NCBI RefSeq assembly: GCF_002902755.1
Contig: NZ_PPRS01000066.1
Span: 26,362-90,361 of the forward strand
DNA from: Mammaliicoccus lentus
Lineage (GTDB): Bacteria; Bacillota; Bacilli; Staphylococcales; Staphylococcaceae
Direction of reading: 5' to 3'
Length of the DNA stretch: 64,000 bases
Notes under the pieces: model-generated
The model's database searches: none
What the model was told of the DNA's origin: nothing
The model's input: the letters and a program-made list of their open reading frames with translations, nothing else
Translations under genes and position numbers: made by a program
In this document: positions 27,927 to 37,994 of the stretch, one piece after another
Layout: each line of letters begins with the position of its first letter
How positions within the stretch are numbered: the stretch's first letter is position 1

Positions 27927-27947
27927 ATAAATGGGCTCAGTTTTTTG
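27911..27947. terminator. Bidirectional terminator, hydrolase/pckA
   Basis: AAAACTGAGCC pairs with GGGCTCAGTTTT; the hydrolase stop codon lies in the loop. T tracts exist on both strands, serving the convergent pckA as well. Confidence 0.88.
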
Positions 27948-27960
27948 TTCTAATATAAGA

Positions 27961-29562
27961 TTAAATTCGATTATAATTAAATCCGCCTTCTTCTTGAATG
28001 TGTTCAGAGGCTTCACCGAATTTAGAGAAATTCTCTTTAAAGTCCTTTGCAAGTTGTTTAGCTTTTTCATCATACGCTTCTTGAGATACCCAAGTATTAC
28101 GAGGATATAAAATTTCTGAAGGTACGCCAGCTACATGTTTAGGAATATTAAAACCGAATATTTCATCTTGAATAAATTCGGAGTTTTTAATTTCTCCGCT
28201 TATTGCACGTCTTATCATAGAACGAGTATATTTTAATTCCATTCTAGAACCAACACCATATTCTCCGCCAGTCCATCCTGTATTTACTAAGTAAACGTCT
28301 ACGCCATGTTCATCAATTAATTTACCGAGTAACTCAGCATATTCTGTTGCATGTAATGGTAAGAACGGTGAACCGAAGCATGTTGAAAACACTGGTTGAG
28401 GGCTCGTTACGCCTCTTTCTGTACCAGCTAATTTAGAAGTGAAACCACTTAAGAAATGATACATAGCTTGAGATTTATCAAGTTTTGAAATAGGTGGTAA
28501 CACACCAAATGCGTCAGCTGTTAAGAAAATAATAGTATTTGGATGACCTGCAATTGACGGTTGTACGATATTATCAATGAAGTCAATTGGATATGCAGCT
28601 CGTGTGTTTTCAGTTAATGTTGTGTCGTCATAATCAACCGTACCATCTTTTTGCACACCAACATTCTCTAAGACTGTACCGTAACGAATAGCATCATATA
28701 TTTGAGGTTCTTTTTCTTGGCTTAAACTTACAGTTTTAGCATAACAGCCACCTTCAATATTAAATACGCCATTTTCGTTCCAACCATGTTCATCATCACC
28801 AATTAATTTTCTGTTTGGATCAGCTGATAAAGTTGTTTTTCCTGTTCCAGATAGACCAAAGAATAAAGCAACGTCATTATTGTATCCAACATTTGCAGAA
28901 CAGTGCATGCTCATGATACCTTTTTTAGGAAGAAGGTAATTCATAACTGAAAAAATACCTTTTTTCATTTCTCCAGCATATTCTGTTCCGCCAATTATAA
29001 TTACACGATGTTTAAAAGAAGTAATAATAAATGTTTCAGAGTTTGTTCCATCTTTTTCAGGGTCTGCTTTGAAACCAGGGGCACTTATTATTGTGAAATT
29101 AGGATTGATATTTAAAGCCTCTTCTTTTGTTTCAGGGCGGATAAACATATTTTGTGCAAATAAATTATGCCAAGGTAGTTCGTTTATAACACGTAAATCT
29201 AAACGAGTAGATTCATCGGCACCCGCATATCCGTTGAAGACATAAAGTTGTGATTTTTGGTTTAAATAGTCAATAACTTGATCATATAAATTTAAAAAAC
29301 TGTGTTCAGAAATAGGCTGGTTTATAGAACCCCAATCTATATCTTGTTCCGTGTCCTCTTCTTTAACAATAAATTTGTCTTTAGGTGAGCGACCTGTGTA
29401 TTTACCAGTTTCCATTCTAATAGCTCCGGATTCAGTTAACACACCTTCACCTGATTCTAAAATGTGTTTGTACAACTCAGATCTAGAAAGTTGTTTTAAA
29501 GTTGTTTCTTTGCTAAGAAGATTAGTTAATTCGATTGATTCTGTAATTGACTGTATTGCCAT
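27961..29562 (-). CDS. pckA: Phosphoenolpyruvate carboxykinase (ATP)
   Basis: A 533-aa gluconeogenic enzyme that converts oxaloacetate and ATP to phosphoenolpyruvate, CO2 and ADP. The kinase-1a P-loop [14 protein letters not shown] is near residue 236, with the metal site [12 protein letters not shown] near 343 and the N-terminal RSPKDKF block near 58. The length matches the ATP-type family. A cre site and promoter upstream indicate CcpA repression by glucose. metK is divergent from it, as in S. aureus. Confidence 0.95.
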   Translation of the reverse strand: MAIQSITESIELTNLLSKETTLKQLSRSELYKHILESGEGVLTESGAIRMETGKYTGRSPKDKFIVKEEDTEQDIDWGSINQPISEHSFLNLYDQVIDYLNQKSQLYVFNGYAGADESTRLDLRVINELPWHNLFAQNMFIRPETKEEALNINPNFTIISAPGFKADPEKDGTNSETFIITSFKHRVIIIGGTEYAGEMKKGIFSVMNYLLPKKGIMSMHCSANVGYNNDVALFFGLSGTGKTTLSADPNRKLIGDDEHGWNENGVFNIEGGCYAKTVSLSQEKEPQIYDAIRYGTVLENVGVQKDGTVDYDDTTLTENTRAAYPIDFIDNIVQPSIAGHPNTIIFLTADAFGVLPPISKLDKSQAMYHFLSGFTSKLAGTERGVTSPQPVFSTCFGSPFLPLHATEYAELLGKLIDEHGVDVYLVNTGWTGGEYGVGSRMELKYTRSMIRRAISGEIKNSEFIQDEIFGFNIPKHVAGVPSEILYPRNTWVSQEAYDEKAKQLAKDFKENFSKFGEASEHIQEEGGFNYNRI

Positions 29563-29593
29563 AAATGACTACCCCCATGTCTAAAAATTATTT

Positions 29594-29620
29594 TGTAAGC
29601 ATTTTCATGGAATTAGTATA
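29594..29620 (-). promoter_or_regulatory. pckA promoter -10 and CcpA cre site
   Basis: On the minus strand TATACT is the -10 (29615-29620). Just downstream, TGAAAATGCTTACA (29594-29607) matches the cre consensus at all but one core base. It covers the transcription start, so CcpA would block initiation. Confidence 0.68.
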
Positions 29621-29700
29621 ACACATTGAGATAAATAGTCTATACTAATAAACGAATTTATTGTTAAAAGTTTATGACAAAATATTTATTTCGTGTTTCA

Positions 29701-29729
29701 TTGACATAATTCTAAAACTTTAGTATTAT
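29701..29729 (+). promoter_or_regulatory. metK promoter
   Basis: TTGACA, 17-bp spacer, TATTAT, about 20 bp before the SAM riboswitch. Confidence 0.8.
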
Positions 29730-29744
29730 CATTTCTGACGGATT

Positions 29745-29857
29745 CTCTTATCCTGAGTGGTGGAGGGACATGGACCCAATGAAACCCAGCAACCTCTTTC
29801 TAAATGAAAGGAAGGTGCCAAACCGTTTGCAGACCAATATTGTCTGAACGATAAGAG
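29745..29857 (+). promoter_or_regulatory. SAM-I (S-box) riboswitch
   Basis: P1 is CTCTTATC (29745-29752) with GATAAGAG (29850-29857). Between them are the hallmark AGTGGTGGAGGGAC, the kink-turn CCAATGAAACCCAGCAACC and GGAAGGTGCCAA. SAM binding stabilises this fold and lets the terminator at 29873 form, lowering metK expression. Confidence 0.95.
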
Positions 29858-29872
29858 CGAATGGACACGAGT

Positions 29873-29914
29873 GTGCCTTCTCTCTATTGTTTTATAGAGA
29901 GAAGGCACTTTTTA
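29873..29914 (+). terminator. Riboswitch-controlled attenuator before metK
   Basis: GTGCCTTCTCTCTAT and ATAGAGAGAAGGCAC form a 15-bp stem followed by T5. Confidence 0.93.
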
Positions 29915-29962
29915 TTTGCACTGAGGAAGAGACCGTACAACATAATCTAAAGGAGATTTTTT

Positions 29963-31159
29963 ATGTCAAAAAACAGAAGACTCTTCACATCCGAATCAGT
30001 AACAGAAGGACATCCTGATAAAATTGCCGACCAAATATCTGATGCAATTTTAGATGAATTACTAAAAGGTGATCCAAAAGCGAGAGTCGCTTGTGAAACA
30101 ACTGTAACTACAGGTATGGCTTTAATTTCAGGAGAAATATCAACTTCAACATACGTAGATATTCCGAAAGTAGTAAGAGAGACTGTAAAAGATATAGGGT
30201 ATACTAGAGCGAAGTATGGTTATGATTTCCAAACAATGGCAATACTAACAGCTATCGATGAACAATCACCTGATATTGCTCAAGGTGTTGATTGTGCTTT
30301 AGAAGATAGAGATGATTTAACAGATAGTGAAATTGAGTCTATCGGTGCTGGAGACCAAGGCTTAATGTTTGGTTATGCTACAAATGAAACTGAAACATAT
30401 ATGCCGTTACCAGTATATCTAGCTCATCAGTTGTCAAAAAGATTAACTGATGTACGTAAAGATGGCACTTTAGAATATTTACGTCCAGATGGAAAGACAC
30501 AAGTAACAATAGAATACGACGAAAATGATAAACCTTTAAGAGTAGATACTATTGTTGTTTCTTCACAACATCATGAAAAAATAGAATTAGAAAAAATTCA
30601 ACAAGATATTAAAGATCATGTTATATATCCAATCGTTCCTAAGGAATTATTAGATGATCAAACAAAATTCTTTATTAATCCTACTGGAAGATTTGTTATT
30701 GGTGGGCCACAAGGAGACGCAGGTTTAACAGGTAGAAAAATCATCGTTGATACATATGGTGGTTATGCTAGACACGGTGGAGGTTGCTTCAGTGGTAAAG
30801 ACCCAACTAAAGTTGATAGATCTGGTGCTTATGCGGCTCGTTATGTAGCTAAAAATATCGTAGCTAGCGGCCTAGCTGATAAATGTGAAGTTCAACTTGC
30901 TTACGCAATTGGAGTAGCACAACCTGTTTCAATTGCAGTTGACACTGCTGGTACTGGTAAAGTTGAAGAAAATGTACTAGTAGAAAAAATAAGAGAATTA
31001 TTTGATTTAAGACCAGCGGGTATTATTCAAATGCTAAACTTAAGACAACCAATATATAAAAAGACTGCAGCATACGGTCATTTTGGTAGAACTGATGTAG
31101 AATTACCATGGGAACAATTAGATAAAGTAGAATTATTAAAAGATTTAGTAAATAAATAA
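29963..31159 (+). CDS. metK: S-adenosylmethionine synthetase
   Basis: A 398-aa enzyme that makes SAM from methionine and ATP. Motifs: [21 protein letters not shown] at the N-terminus, the hexapeptide GAGDQG near residue 119, and [16 protein letters not shown] near 267. AAAGGAG precedes the ATG. Expression is under the SAM riboswitch, giving product feedback. Confidence 0.96.
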   Translation: MSKNRRLFTSESVTEGHPDKIADQISDAILDELLKGDPKARVACETTVTTGMALISGEISTSTYVDIPKVVRETVKDIGYTRAKYGYDFQTMAILTAIDEQSPDIAQGVDCALEDRDDLTDSEIESIGAGDQGLMFGYATNETETYMPLPVYLAHQLSKRLTDVRKDGTLEYLRPDGKTQVTIEYDENDKPLRVDTIVVSSQHHEKIELEKIQQDIKDHVIYPIVPKELLDDQTKFFINPTGRFVIGGPQGDAGLTGRKIIVDTYGGYARHGGGCFSGKDPTKVDRSGAYAARYVAKNIVASGLADKCEVQLAYAIGVAQPVSIAVDTAGTGKVEENVLVEKIRELFDLRPAGIIQMLNLRQPIYKKTAAYGHFGRTDVELPWEQLDKVELLKDLVNK

Positions 31160-31182
31160 ACCTAAAAGTAAAATCAGTATCA

Positions 31183-31233
31183 AAAAAGAGTCTCATCATT
31201 AGTTATATGATCTAGTGGTGAGATTCTTTTTAT
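31183..31233 (+). terminator. metK terminator
   Basis: AAAAGAGTCTCATCA pairs with TGGTGAGATTCTTTT around a loop, followed by T-rich sequence. Confidence 0.8.
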
Positions 31234-31424
31234 ATATATTCTTAGATATCTGAGAATTTTAATTTACTAATAAAGTGTTTATTAACTATAGAAATGTACG
31301 ATGTATTTAAAAAATCAAAAAATAATACTTAAATTAGAGAAGAATATTGAAGATATATACTGAATTTATTTATAATATTTACTATAATAGATGTAATACA
31401 TAAGAAAGGGAGCGATCAGCAAAT

Positions 31425-32336
31425 ATGAGTCAATTAGAACCGATTCATTATGGATTAATCGCAGCTGTCGTTATTGCGATAATATTTATCATATTGTTCT
31501 TTGTTTCATTAAAACAAAGAAAGAATTCTTTGGCGAAAGTTCAGGAACAACATAAGAAGCAAAATGAGTCACTTAAATCTGAACACAAAGAAAAATTGGA
31601 CCATGAACGAGTAGAAAACAAAAAGGTTCTATCTAAACAAAAAGAAGAGTATCAAGTTGAAATTTCTCAAAAAGAAAGAGAAATTGACTCATTAAAAATA
31701 TTTTCAAAAAATGAAGGAGAATATATAACTGATAGACATTTATTAGATCTCCGTGATCAACTTGTTAATGAACGAAGAATAAGACCTGAAGATATGCATA
31801 TAATGGCAAATATCTTTTTACCTAAAGATCCTTTAGGTAAGGTACATCAAATCGATCATATTGTTTTAACGAGAACTGGTATTTATGTTATTGACTCTAA
31901 TTTGGTAAACGGCCATATATATCATGGTATAACTGAACAGCAATTTAGTGAGTTCCCTGTACTTGGGCAAGTGTTTGAAACATTGGATTTAAATCCTAAA
32001 AAAGAACAAACTTTACTCCTTGAAAAACAAGCTAGTAAAAAATCAGCTGCATTTCATGATTATACTGATAAAGTTAAAGAAGTGGACGAAACATCTGAAG
32101 AATTACAAAGACAACTCGAACTTAAATATACGCCAACACCAATCATCTATTTCCATCCTGATGAAGTGGATGAAGCCACAATTAGTAATTACTCACAAGA
32201 TCCAAATATTAAAGTGCTTGTTGGTGAACAACAATTACAACATTTCTTCAATAAATTTGTATTCCATGGAAGATTCCAATACAGTGTTGAAGATCTAGAA
32301 AGAATAATGGACGAGTTAGAAAAGTTTAATCCTTAA
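31425..32336 (+). CDS. Membrane-anchored NERD-domain protein
   Basis: A 303-aa protein. One N-terminal membrane helix (residues 9-29) is followed by a highly charged coiled coil (about 30-95). Next comes a NERD-like segment near 125-160: IMANIFLPKDPLGKVHQIDH, then IVLTRTGIYVIDS. In NERD nucleases the last strand usually reads E-x-K; here it is D-S-N, so catalysis may be lost. GGGAG precedes the ATG. It stands alone between metK and a terminator. Function unknown. Confidence 0.72.
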   Translation: MSQLEPIHYGLIAAVVIAIIFIILFFVSLKQRKNSLAKVQEQHKKQNESLKSEHKEKLDHERVENKKVLSKQKEEYQVEISQKEREIDSLKIFSKNEGEYITDRHLLDLRDQLVNERRIRPEDMHIMANIFLPKDPLGKVHQIDHIVLTRTGIYVIDSNLVNGHIYHGITEQQFSEFPVLGQVFETLDLNPKKEQTLLLEKQASKKSAAFHDYTDKVKEVDETSEELQRQLELKYTPTPIIYFHPDEVDEATISNYSQDPNIKVLVGEQQLQHFFNKFVFHGRFQYSVEDLERIMDELEKFNP

Positions 32337-32338
32337 GC

Positions 32339-32376
32339 AGAAAACGCTACAATAATAGTAGCGTTTTCTTTTTTTA
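32339..32376 (+). terminator. Terminator after the NERD gene
   Basis: AGAAAACGCTAC and GTAGCGTTTTCT form a perfect stem with a 7-nt loop and T7. Confidence 0.92.
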
Positions 32377-32404
32377 TAAATAATATGAAAAGGTGGTTGT
32401 GAAA

Positions 32405-33787
32405 ATGAGTGAGAAACAATTTGATGTTAGAAATCCTGCTACGGAAGAAATTATTGAAACTTTGAACAATAATAGTGAAGAAGAGATTAACGAAATGATT
32501 GAAAATGCTCATCATGCTTTTCAAAAATTTAAAAAAACAACAGCTCACGAAAGAAGTGCACTTCTATATAAATGGCGTGAGCTCATTTTAGAACAAGAAG
32601 AAGAAATTGCGTTAATTATGACTAAAGAAAGTGGTAAACCATTAAAAGAATCAAAAGGTGAAGTAAAGTATGCTACAGATTACATTTTATGGTTTGCTGA
32701 AGAAGCTAAAAGAACTTATGGCAGAGCAATACCAGAGCATGTAGATAATAAAAGATTAATCGTTACTAGAGCACCGGTGGGTGTTGTCGCAAGTATTACA
32801 CCATGGAATTTCCCAGCAGCAATGATGACAAGAAAAGCAGCGCCAGCTCTAGCAGCAGGATGTACATTTATTTGTAAACCTGCACAAGATACACCATTAA
32901 CAACAATGAAATTTGTAGATTTAGCTCATGAAGCTGGTTTTGATAAAGATGTTATACAATACGTTAATGGTTCAGGTAAAGACGTTGGTAAAATCTTTAC
33001 AAGCCATGAATTAATTTCTAAAATCACTTACACTGGTTCTACACCAGTAGGTAAACAATTAATGGAGCAATCTAGTTCAACTCTTAAAAAAGTTACGTTA
33101 GAATTAGGAGGGCACGCACCTTTAATTGTTCATGAAGATGCTGATATAGAAAAAGCCGTACAAGGTACAATAGCATCTAAGTTTAGAAATGCTGGTCAAA
33201 CTTGCGTATGTGCTAATAGAATATATGTACATGAATCTATTAAAGATAAATTTGAATCTTCATTAAAATCTGAAGTGAACAAATTGAAAGTAGGTAACGG
33301 GCAAAATGAATCTACTGACATTGGTCCTGTAATCAATAGTGATGGATTTGAGAAAATAAAATCACATATTGATGATGCAACTAGTAAAGGTGCCCGTGTA
33401 GTAACTGGAGGAGATAGTTATAAAGATGGTGGTTATTTTGTAGAGCCAACTATTCTATCTGAAGTTACTGATGATATGAAAATTATGTTTGAAGAAACAT
33501 TTGGACCAGTTATACCAATTCAAACATATAGCTCATTAGAAGAAGTAATCAAGAAGGCGAATGATACACCATTTGGTTTAGCAGCATATTTCTTTACAGA
33601 AAATTATGCAACTGGCATAGAATTATATGAAAACTTAAATTATGGTGTGATTGGTTGGAATGATGGAGGTCCAAGTGCTACACATATCCCGTTCGGTGGT
33701 ATGAAAGAAAGTGGTTTTGGCCGAGAAGGCGGTTCAGAAGGTATTGAGCCATATCTAGAAACAAAAGTAGCTTCAATACTATTATAA
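32405..33787 (+). CDS. gabD: NAD(P)-dependent aldehyde dehydrogenase (succinate-semialdehyde type)
   Basis: A 460-aa aldehyde dehydrogenase, starting at ATG 32405 with AAAGGTGG upstream; the GTG at 32393 falls in that site. The catalytic Cys is in [11 protein letters not shown] near residue 261 and the general-base Glu in LELGGHAPL near 229; the NAD-binding TPWNFPAAM is near 141. The closest family is GabD, which oxidises succinate semialdehyde to succinate, but substrate range is broad. An aldo-keto reductase follows 23 nt downstream, suggesting a shared aldehyde-handling operon. Confidence 0.85.
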   Translation: MSEKQFDVRNPATEEIIETLNNNSEEEINEMIENAHHAFQKFKKTTAHERSALLYKWRELILEQEEEIALIMTKESGKPLKESKGEVKYATDYILWFAEEAKRTYGRAIPEHVDNKRLIVTRAPVGVVASITPWNFPAAMMTRKAAPALAAGCTFICKPAQDTPLTTMKFVDLAHEAGFDKDVIQYVNGSGKDVGKIFTSHELISKITYTGSTPVGKQLMEQSSSTLKKVTLELGGHAPLIVHEDADIEKAVQGTIASKFRNAGQTCVCANRIYVHESIKDKFESSLKSEVNKLKVGNGQNESTDIGPVINSDGFEKIKSHIDDATSKGARVVTGGDSYKDGGYFVEPTILSEVTDDMKIMFEETFGPVIPIQTYSSLEEVIKKANDTPFGLAAYFFTENYATGIELYENLNYGVIGWNDGGPSATHIPFGGMKESGFGREGGSEGIEPYLETKVASILL

Positions 33788-33810
33788 AGATAAAACCAGG
33801 AGGAAATAAC

Positions 33811-34653
33811 ATGACACAGAAACAAGTTGAATTTTACAATGGTAATACAATACCAGCACTAGGATTAGGAACGTTTAGAGTTGAAAACAATGATGAATGT
33901 AGAGAAGCGGTTAAACATGCTATAGAAAGTGGTTACCGTCATATAGATACAGCACAAACTTACAAAAATGAAGAAAAAGTAGGCCAAGGTATTAAAGAAG
34001 GTTTAGAATCAGCAGGCTTAAATAGAGAAGATTTATTTATAACTACTAAATTATGGATGACGGATTACGGTATGGAAAATGTCCAAAATGCATATGAAGC
34101 TTCATTACAAAGACTTGGGCTAGACTATGTAGATTTATATCTGATTCATTGGCCTGGAGACGATAAAGAATTAATTGCTGAAACGTGGAAAGCAATGGAA
34201 GCTTTATATAACGATGGAAAAATTAAAAATATAGGTGTGAGTAATTTTAATGTTTCACATTTAGAAAGTTTGTTACAAGAAGCATCTATTAAACCAGTGA
34301 TTAATCAAATTGAATGCCATCCATATCTAACTCAAAAAGACTTAAGAACATACTTAAAAGCACAAAAAATTGTAGCTCAATCATGGTCTCCATTAATGAA
34401 TGGACAAATTTTAGAAGATGAAACAGTTAAAGAGATAGCAGAAGAAATAGGTAAAACACCGGCTCAAGTTATCATTAGATGGAATATTGACGAAGATATA
34501 GTTGTGATACCTAAATCAGTAACACCATCAAGAATTGAAGAGAATTTAAATGTTTTTGATTTTGAATTAAATGAAGATCAATTGTCACGATTAAATAATT
34601 TAAATAAAGACGAAAGAATTGGACCTGACCCAGAGAAATTTACTGGTAAATAA
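33811..34653 (+). CDS. Aldo/keto reductase
   Basis: A 280-aa TIM-barrel NADPH-dependent reductase. The tetrad is visible: Asp and Tyr in YRHIDTAQTYKNE (residues 46-58), Lys in ITTKLWM near 80 and His in YLIHWPG near 111. The cofactor-binding end VVIPKSVTPSRIEEN near 230-245 is intact. AGGAGG precedes the ATG. It probably reduces aldehydes such as methylglyoxal, in concert with the dehydrogenase just upstream. Confidence 0.88.
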   Translation: MTQKQVEFYNGNTIPALGLGTFRVENNDECREAVKHAIESGYRHIDTAQTYKNEEKVGQGIKEGLESAGLNREDLFITTKLWMTDYGMENVQNAYEASLQRLGLDYVDLYLIHWPGDDKELIAETWKAMEALYNDGKIKNIGVSNFNVSHLESLLQEASIKPVINQIECHPYLTQKDLRTYLKAQKIVAQSWSPLMNGQILEDETVKEIAEEIGKTPAQVIIRWNIDEDIVVIPKSVTPSRIEENLNVFDFELNEDQLSRLNNLNKDERIGPDPEKFTGK

Positions 34654-34677
34654 GGTGAATAAGTAAAATATAAATAA

Positions 34678-34727
34678 AATTCTCCTAATCCGTTAGATTT
34701 TAAAATTTAGGATTGGGAGAATTTTTT
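34678..34727 (+). terminator. Terminator after the aldo/keto reductase
   Basis: AATTCTCCTAATCC pairs with GGATTGGGAGAATT, followed by T6. Confidence 0.85.
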
Positions 34728-34791
34728 CGAATTTTTAAGTGTATGAATGCCTAAGTATAGGTGTTATTACTTTAAAAAACTTTGAAATTTG

Positions 34792-35139
34792 TTAAATGAT
34801 ATAGCCTAAATAACAAGCAGTTAATGATAATATAACCGTTAATGCTATATATAATATCATTTGTTTATATGATTTTAATAAGTAACGTTCATATACTTCA
34901 AGTATATGTGTTGAAAAAGTTGTGTAACCTCCACAAAAACCGATAGCTAATATCGAATAAATATGTGAACTTTCTGCTATATATTGTGCACAAAGACCAA
35001 TAATAAAGCTTCCAACAACATTAACGATTAATGTAGCAAAGGGGAAACTTTGCGTGAAAAATTTACTGATAATTTGATTTGTCATATGTCTAAGTACTGC
35101 TCCTACACCAGAGCCTATCATTATTAAAATTAATATCAT
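34792..35139 (-). CDS. crcB: Fluoride channel CrcB/Fluc, subunit 2
   Basis: A 115-aa protein with four membrane helices. The family motifs GSGVGAVLRHM, PFATLIVNVVGSFIIG and GFCGGYTTFSTH are present, the last being the Na+/fluoride-pore break with the Phe/Thr residues. Fluc channels let fluoride leak out of the cell. Its start overlaps the upstream crcB by 4 nt. Such pairs form heterodimers in Gram-positive bacteria. Confidence 0.92.
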   Translation of the reverse strand: MILILIMIGSGVGAVLRHMTNQIISKFFTQSFPFATLIVNVVGSFIIGLCAQYIAESSHIYSILAIGFCGGYTTFSTHILEVYERYLLKSYKQMILYIALTVILSLTACYLGYII

Positions 35140-35501
35140 TTTTCCTCTGTCCCTTTCTTATATCCGAGAGCAACAAATATAAATCCTAAGATAATACTTA
35201 TAGTTACATAAGTAAAAGCTAATATAAATTGTCCGCTTTTTAACAAGTGTATTGTTTCTAAACTTAGACTAGAATACGTAGTGAGCGCACCTAAGAAACC
35301 AGTTGTTATCATTTTCTGTATATAAGGGTGTTTTTTAAAATATTTTATAAAATAAGTAGAGCAAATACCCATAAGAAGAGCACCCATTAGATTTACTGAT
35401 AAAGTCGAGAAGGGGAAGGTATTACTTGAAATAATAAAACTTGAAAGATAGCGTAATCCACCTCCAATTGCACCACCTATAAATATTACGACATAAATCA
35501 T
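35136..35501 (-). CDS. crcB: Fluoride channel CrcB/Fluc, subunit 1
   Basis: A 121-aa paralogue with the same plan: GGAIGGGLRYLSS, PFSTLSVNLMGALLMG and GFLGALTTYSSLS (Tyr replaces the Phe of the partner), four membrane helices. TTGGAGG lies before the ATG. No fluoride riboswitch is recognisable upstream; a family A repeat begins 20 bp away. Confidence 0.92.
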   Translation of the reverse strand: MIYVVIFIGGAIGGGLRYLSSFIISSNTFPFSTLSVNLMGALLMGICSTYFIKYFKKHPYIQKMITTGFLGALTTYSSLSLETIHLLKSGQFILAFTYVTISIILGFIFVALGYKKGTEEK

Positions 35502-35520
35502 AAAAAAACCTCCAAAATAA

Positions 35521-35650
35521 AAAGGAGCGGGACAGAAATCTTATTTTTCAAAAAAGATTTCGTAGTACCGCCCCGGTAAGGGTGACTAGGAGTAAAAAAA
35601 GCTTGATATAACCGCATTTTTCATTCCAGTCAGTTACTGTCAATATCATG
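35521..35650. repeat. Family A repeat
   Basis: It begins AAAGGAGCGGGACAGAAATC and includes AGATTTCGTAGTACC, then GGTGACTAGG and GCATTTTTCATTCCAGTCAG, and ends TTACTGTCAATAT. Same orientation as copies at 5341 and 60531. Confidence 0.75.
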
Positions 35651-35682
35651 ACAGAGGTTGAGACATTGATAATATCCTAACC

Positions 35683-35985
35683 TTAAATTATACCAAAGAA
35701 TTTCACTATAACGACAATGTGGTAAATAATAACTACAAATAATAAAATTGGTAAAAATTTACTGATTTTCGCAATAATTTTATGCTTTTCAGTTTGATAT
35801 TTAATTGACTTATCAGTTGTAATAACAGCAATAAGTAATAGAATACCGTTTAAAATACTGCTGATTAATACAAGTGATACTAGAGATCCAAACCATGATT
35901 CTATGAGAGGATTCTGTGCACTTAAAAATAAACTAATAATCATGAGTACAACTGATATATAAAAATAGCGTTTAGCTTTATCCAT
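35683..35985 (-). CDS. Small membrane protein of unknown function
   Basis: A 100-aa protein with three membrane helices (about residues 8-27, 36-55 and 78-98). An ATG 21 nt earlier is in frame, but the start chosen (MDKAKRYFYIS) has TTGGAGG with 5-nt spacing, which the longer form would place inside its own coding region. The gene lies between the degenerate MBL-fold gene and crcB on the same strand. No family recognised. Confidence 0.65.
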   Translation of the reverse strand: MDKAKRYFYISVVLMIISLFLSAQNPLIESWFGSLVSLVLISSILNGILLLIAVITTDKSIKYQTEKHKIIAKISKFLPILLFVVIIYHIVVIVKFFGII

Positions 35986-36031
35986 GATGGCCTCCAAAAT
36001 TTCCATATAATCGCTTATGTTATCATAAATG

Positions 36032-36880
36032 TTAATTCAATGCATCTAATAACTTTAATACTTCTTCAAAATCATCCATCTTTTTACAGTGGCTTGGAAG
36101 AATAAATAACTTTTTGTTACTGCTATGCTTAAAATCAATTAATTTCATATGGGTTTCTATAAAACGCTCGCCATTGTATGATTGTTTAAGTAATCGTTTT
36201 GTAGGAAGTTCATTTTTGTCTAAATTTGAACGACACCATGCAGCGTCACTACACATGAATATATTTAAATCTTGAAATTTCATCATTAAGCCAAATTGAC
36301 CAGGCATTGCTCCAGGTAAATAATAACTGATTAGTGAATCATTATTAAAAATTTTAAATCCTTTACCAAGAACAGAATCATCAACTTTCGAAAAATTTTC
36401 TATAAACTCTATACGATCTTTAAAGTCATCAGGCATAACATGGAAACTCAATTGTAGGCTATTGTTTGAAACTTGTTGTGTTATGAAATCATGATAAGCT
36501 TCATGAGAAGTGATAATCGTAGCGTTTTTAAAAGCATTTAAATATCCAATGTGGTGACTAGCGAAATTTGTAATAATACAGTAATCAATTTGATCAGGAT
36601 GAATATGCTCTTTCATAAGTTGGCTTGGCAACGTTTCAAAAACTTTATAATCTTGTCTATGAAAAAGTTTTAAAGTTTTTAAATCGGTGCTAGGCTTAAC
36701 GCGTTCTGAAAAACCAGTATTGATTAAAATTTTAAAATCGTTAATTTCTAAATAATAAGAAAAGATATAATAGCGTTCGACTAAACTTTTCTTTCTATTA
36801 TTTATGATGGCTTCGTCTCCTAGAAAGGAGCCCGTTGAATATAGCTTGAAGTGTTTAATTATTTCATGCTTGTCAATCAT
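36032..36880 (-). CDS. MBL-fold protein with degenerate metal site (YtnP-like)
   Basis: A 282-aa protein with the overall plan of lactonase-like metallo-beta-lactamase-fold hydrolases. The strand LINTGF (canonical DTG) occurs near residue 51. Where HxHxDH is expected, it reads TNFASHHIGY near 115, so the first His is Asn, the second Ala and Asp is His. The later PGAMPGQ (canonical PGHTPGH) also lacks its His, while SDAAWC and LPSHCKK keep an Asp and a His. Metal-dependent hydrolysis is therefore doubtful. GGTGAG precedes the ATG. Confidence 0.75.
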   Translation of the reverse strand: MIDKHEIIKHFKLYSTGSFLGDEAIINNRKKSLVERYYIFSYYLEINDFKILINTGFSERVKPSTDLKTLKLFHRQDYKVFETLPSQLMKEHIHPDQIDYCIITNFASHHIGYLNAFKNATIITSHEAYHDFITQQVSNNSLQLSFHVMPDDFKDRIEFIENFSKVDDSVLGKGFKIFNNDSLISYYLPGAMPGQFGLMMKFQDLNIFMCSDAAWCRSNLDKNELPTKRLLKQSYNGERFIETHMKLIDFKHSSNKKLFILPSHCKKMDDFEEVLKLLDALN

Positions 36881-37082
36881 CGTAACTCACCGCCTAGTTA
36901 ATCCATATTTTAAATATATAAATCATATTTATAATTAAACTTATACTTATGTATATTATGACATAAAACTATTGAAATTACATTTAAGGAAGCTTAACAA
37001 ATGTTATATAAATCAAATAATTTAGTAAGCGATTGCAAATTGTGGTACGATAATGTTACATAAATTGAAAGGAATGAATAGC

Positions 37083-37793
37083 ATGAGTAATCTAAAAGTA
37101 CAAGTATTTGCTGATGGTGCAGACATCGAAGAAATGAAGCAAGCATACCAAAATAATGAAGTAGATGGTTTTACTACAAATCCTAGTTTAATGAAAAAAG
37201 CAGGCGTTACTGACTATAAAACATTTGCTGAAGAAGCAGTTAAAGCAATCCCAGACGCTTCAATTTCATTTGAAGTATTTGCGGATGATATAGAAACTAT
37301 GGAAAAAGAAGCGGAAATTTTAAAACAATACGGTGAAAATGTATTCGTAAAAATTCCTGTCGTTAATACTAAAGGTGAATCGATGATTTCACTTATTAAA
37401 AAACTGTCAGAGAATGACGTGAAAGTAAACGTTACGGCAGTATATACAATAGAACAAGTAAAAGAAATTGTTGAAGTGATTAAACCGGGGGTTGAAACAT
37501 ACGTATCTGTATTTGCAGGACGTATTGCTGATACTGGTGTAGATCCACTTCCTTTAATGAAAGAAGCAGAAAAAGTTTGTCATAGCAAAGAAGGCGTGAA
37601 ATTGTTATGGGCAAGCTGTAGAGAATTATTTAATGTCGTTCAAGCAGATGAAATTGGTGTTGATATTATTACATGTCCAAAAGATGTAGTGGCTAAGGTT
37701 CCTAACATTGGAAGAGATGTAAATGAATTATCAGTAGATACAGTTAAAGGTTTCGCTAAAGATATTAAAGCAAGTGGTTTAAGCATTTTATAA
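37083..37793 (+). CDS. tal: Transaldolase (TalC/Fsa-like)
   Basis: A 236-aa class I aldolase barrel. Blocks visible: VQVFADGADIEEM, DGFTTNPSLM near 30, FVKIPV near 90 (the Schiff-base lysine), NVTAVYTIEQ near 116 and YVSVFAGRIADTG near 140. Transaldolase moves a dihydroxyacetone unit in the pentose phosphate pathway. The ATG at 37083 matches the usual length; the in-frame ATG 30 nt upstream would add residues the family lacks. Confidence 0.9.
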   Translation: MSNLKVQVFADGADIEEMKQAYQNNEVDGFTTNPSLMKKAGVTDYKTFAEEAVKAIPDASISFEVFADDIETMEKEAEILKQYGENVFVKIPVVNTKGESMISLIKKLSENDVKVNVTAVYTIEQVKEIVEVIKPGVETYVSVFAGRIADTGVDPLPLMKEAEKVCHSKEGVKLLWASCRELFNVVQADEIGVDIITCPKDVVAKVPNIGRDVNELSVDTVKGFAKDIKASGLSIL

Positions 37794-37811
37794 TTAATAT
37801 TGTGAAGTTAT

Positions 37812-37851
37812 AAAAAAGGAGTTTGGTACATAATATACCAAGCTCCTTTTT
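37812..37851 (+). terminator. Transaldolase terminator
   Basis: AAAAGGAGTTTGGTA pairs with TACCAAGCTCCTTTT around a short loop, followed by T. Confidence 0.9.
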
Positions 37852-37994
37852 ACTGAAATAAATATTAAATTATAGGTAGACCTAAACTAGAATTAACCCA
37901 CTAAATTAATATTATTTTACGATAGCTAATTCATTAACTTGTCTGTTGTTTTGTTATATAATCATATTTCAATGACAAAAATGGAGTGGACAAT

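Noticed and set aside
35502..35560. Fluoride riboswitch before crcB
   Set aside because: No conserved fluoride-motif sequence or pseudoknot could be found; the space holds a ribosome site and the start of a family A repeat.
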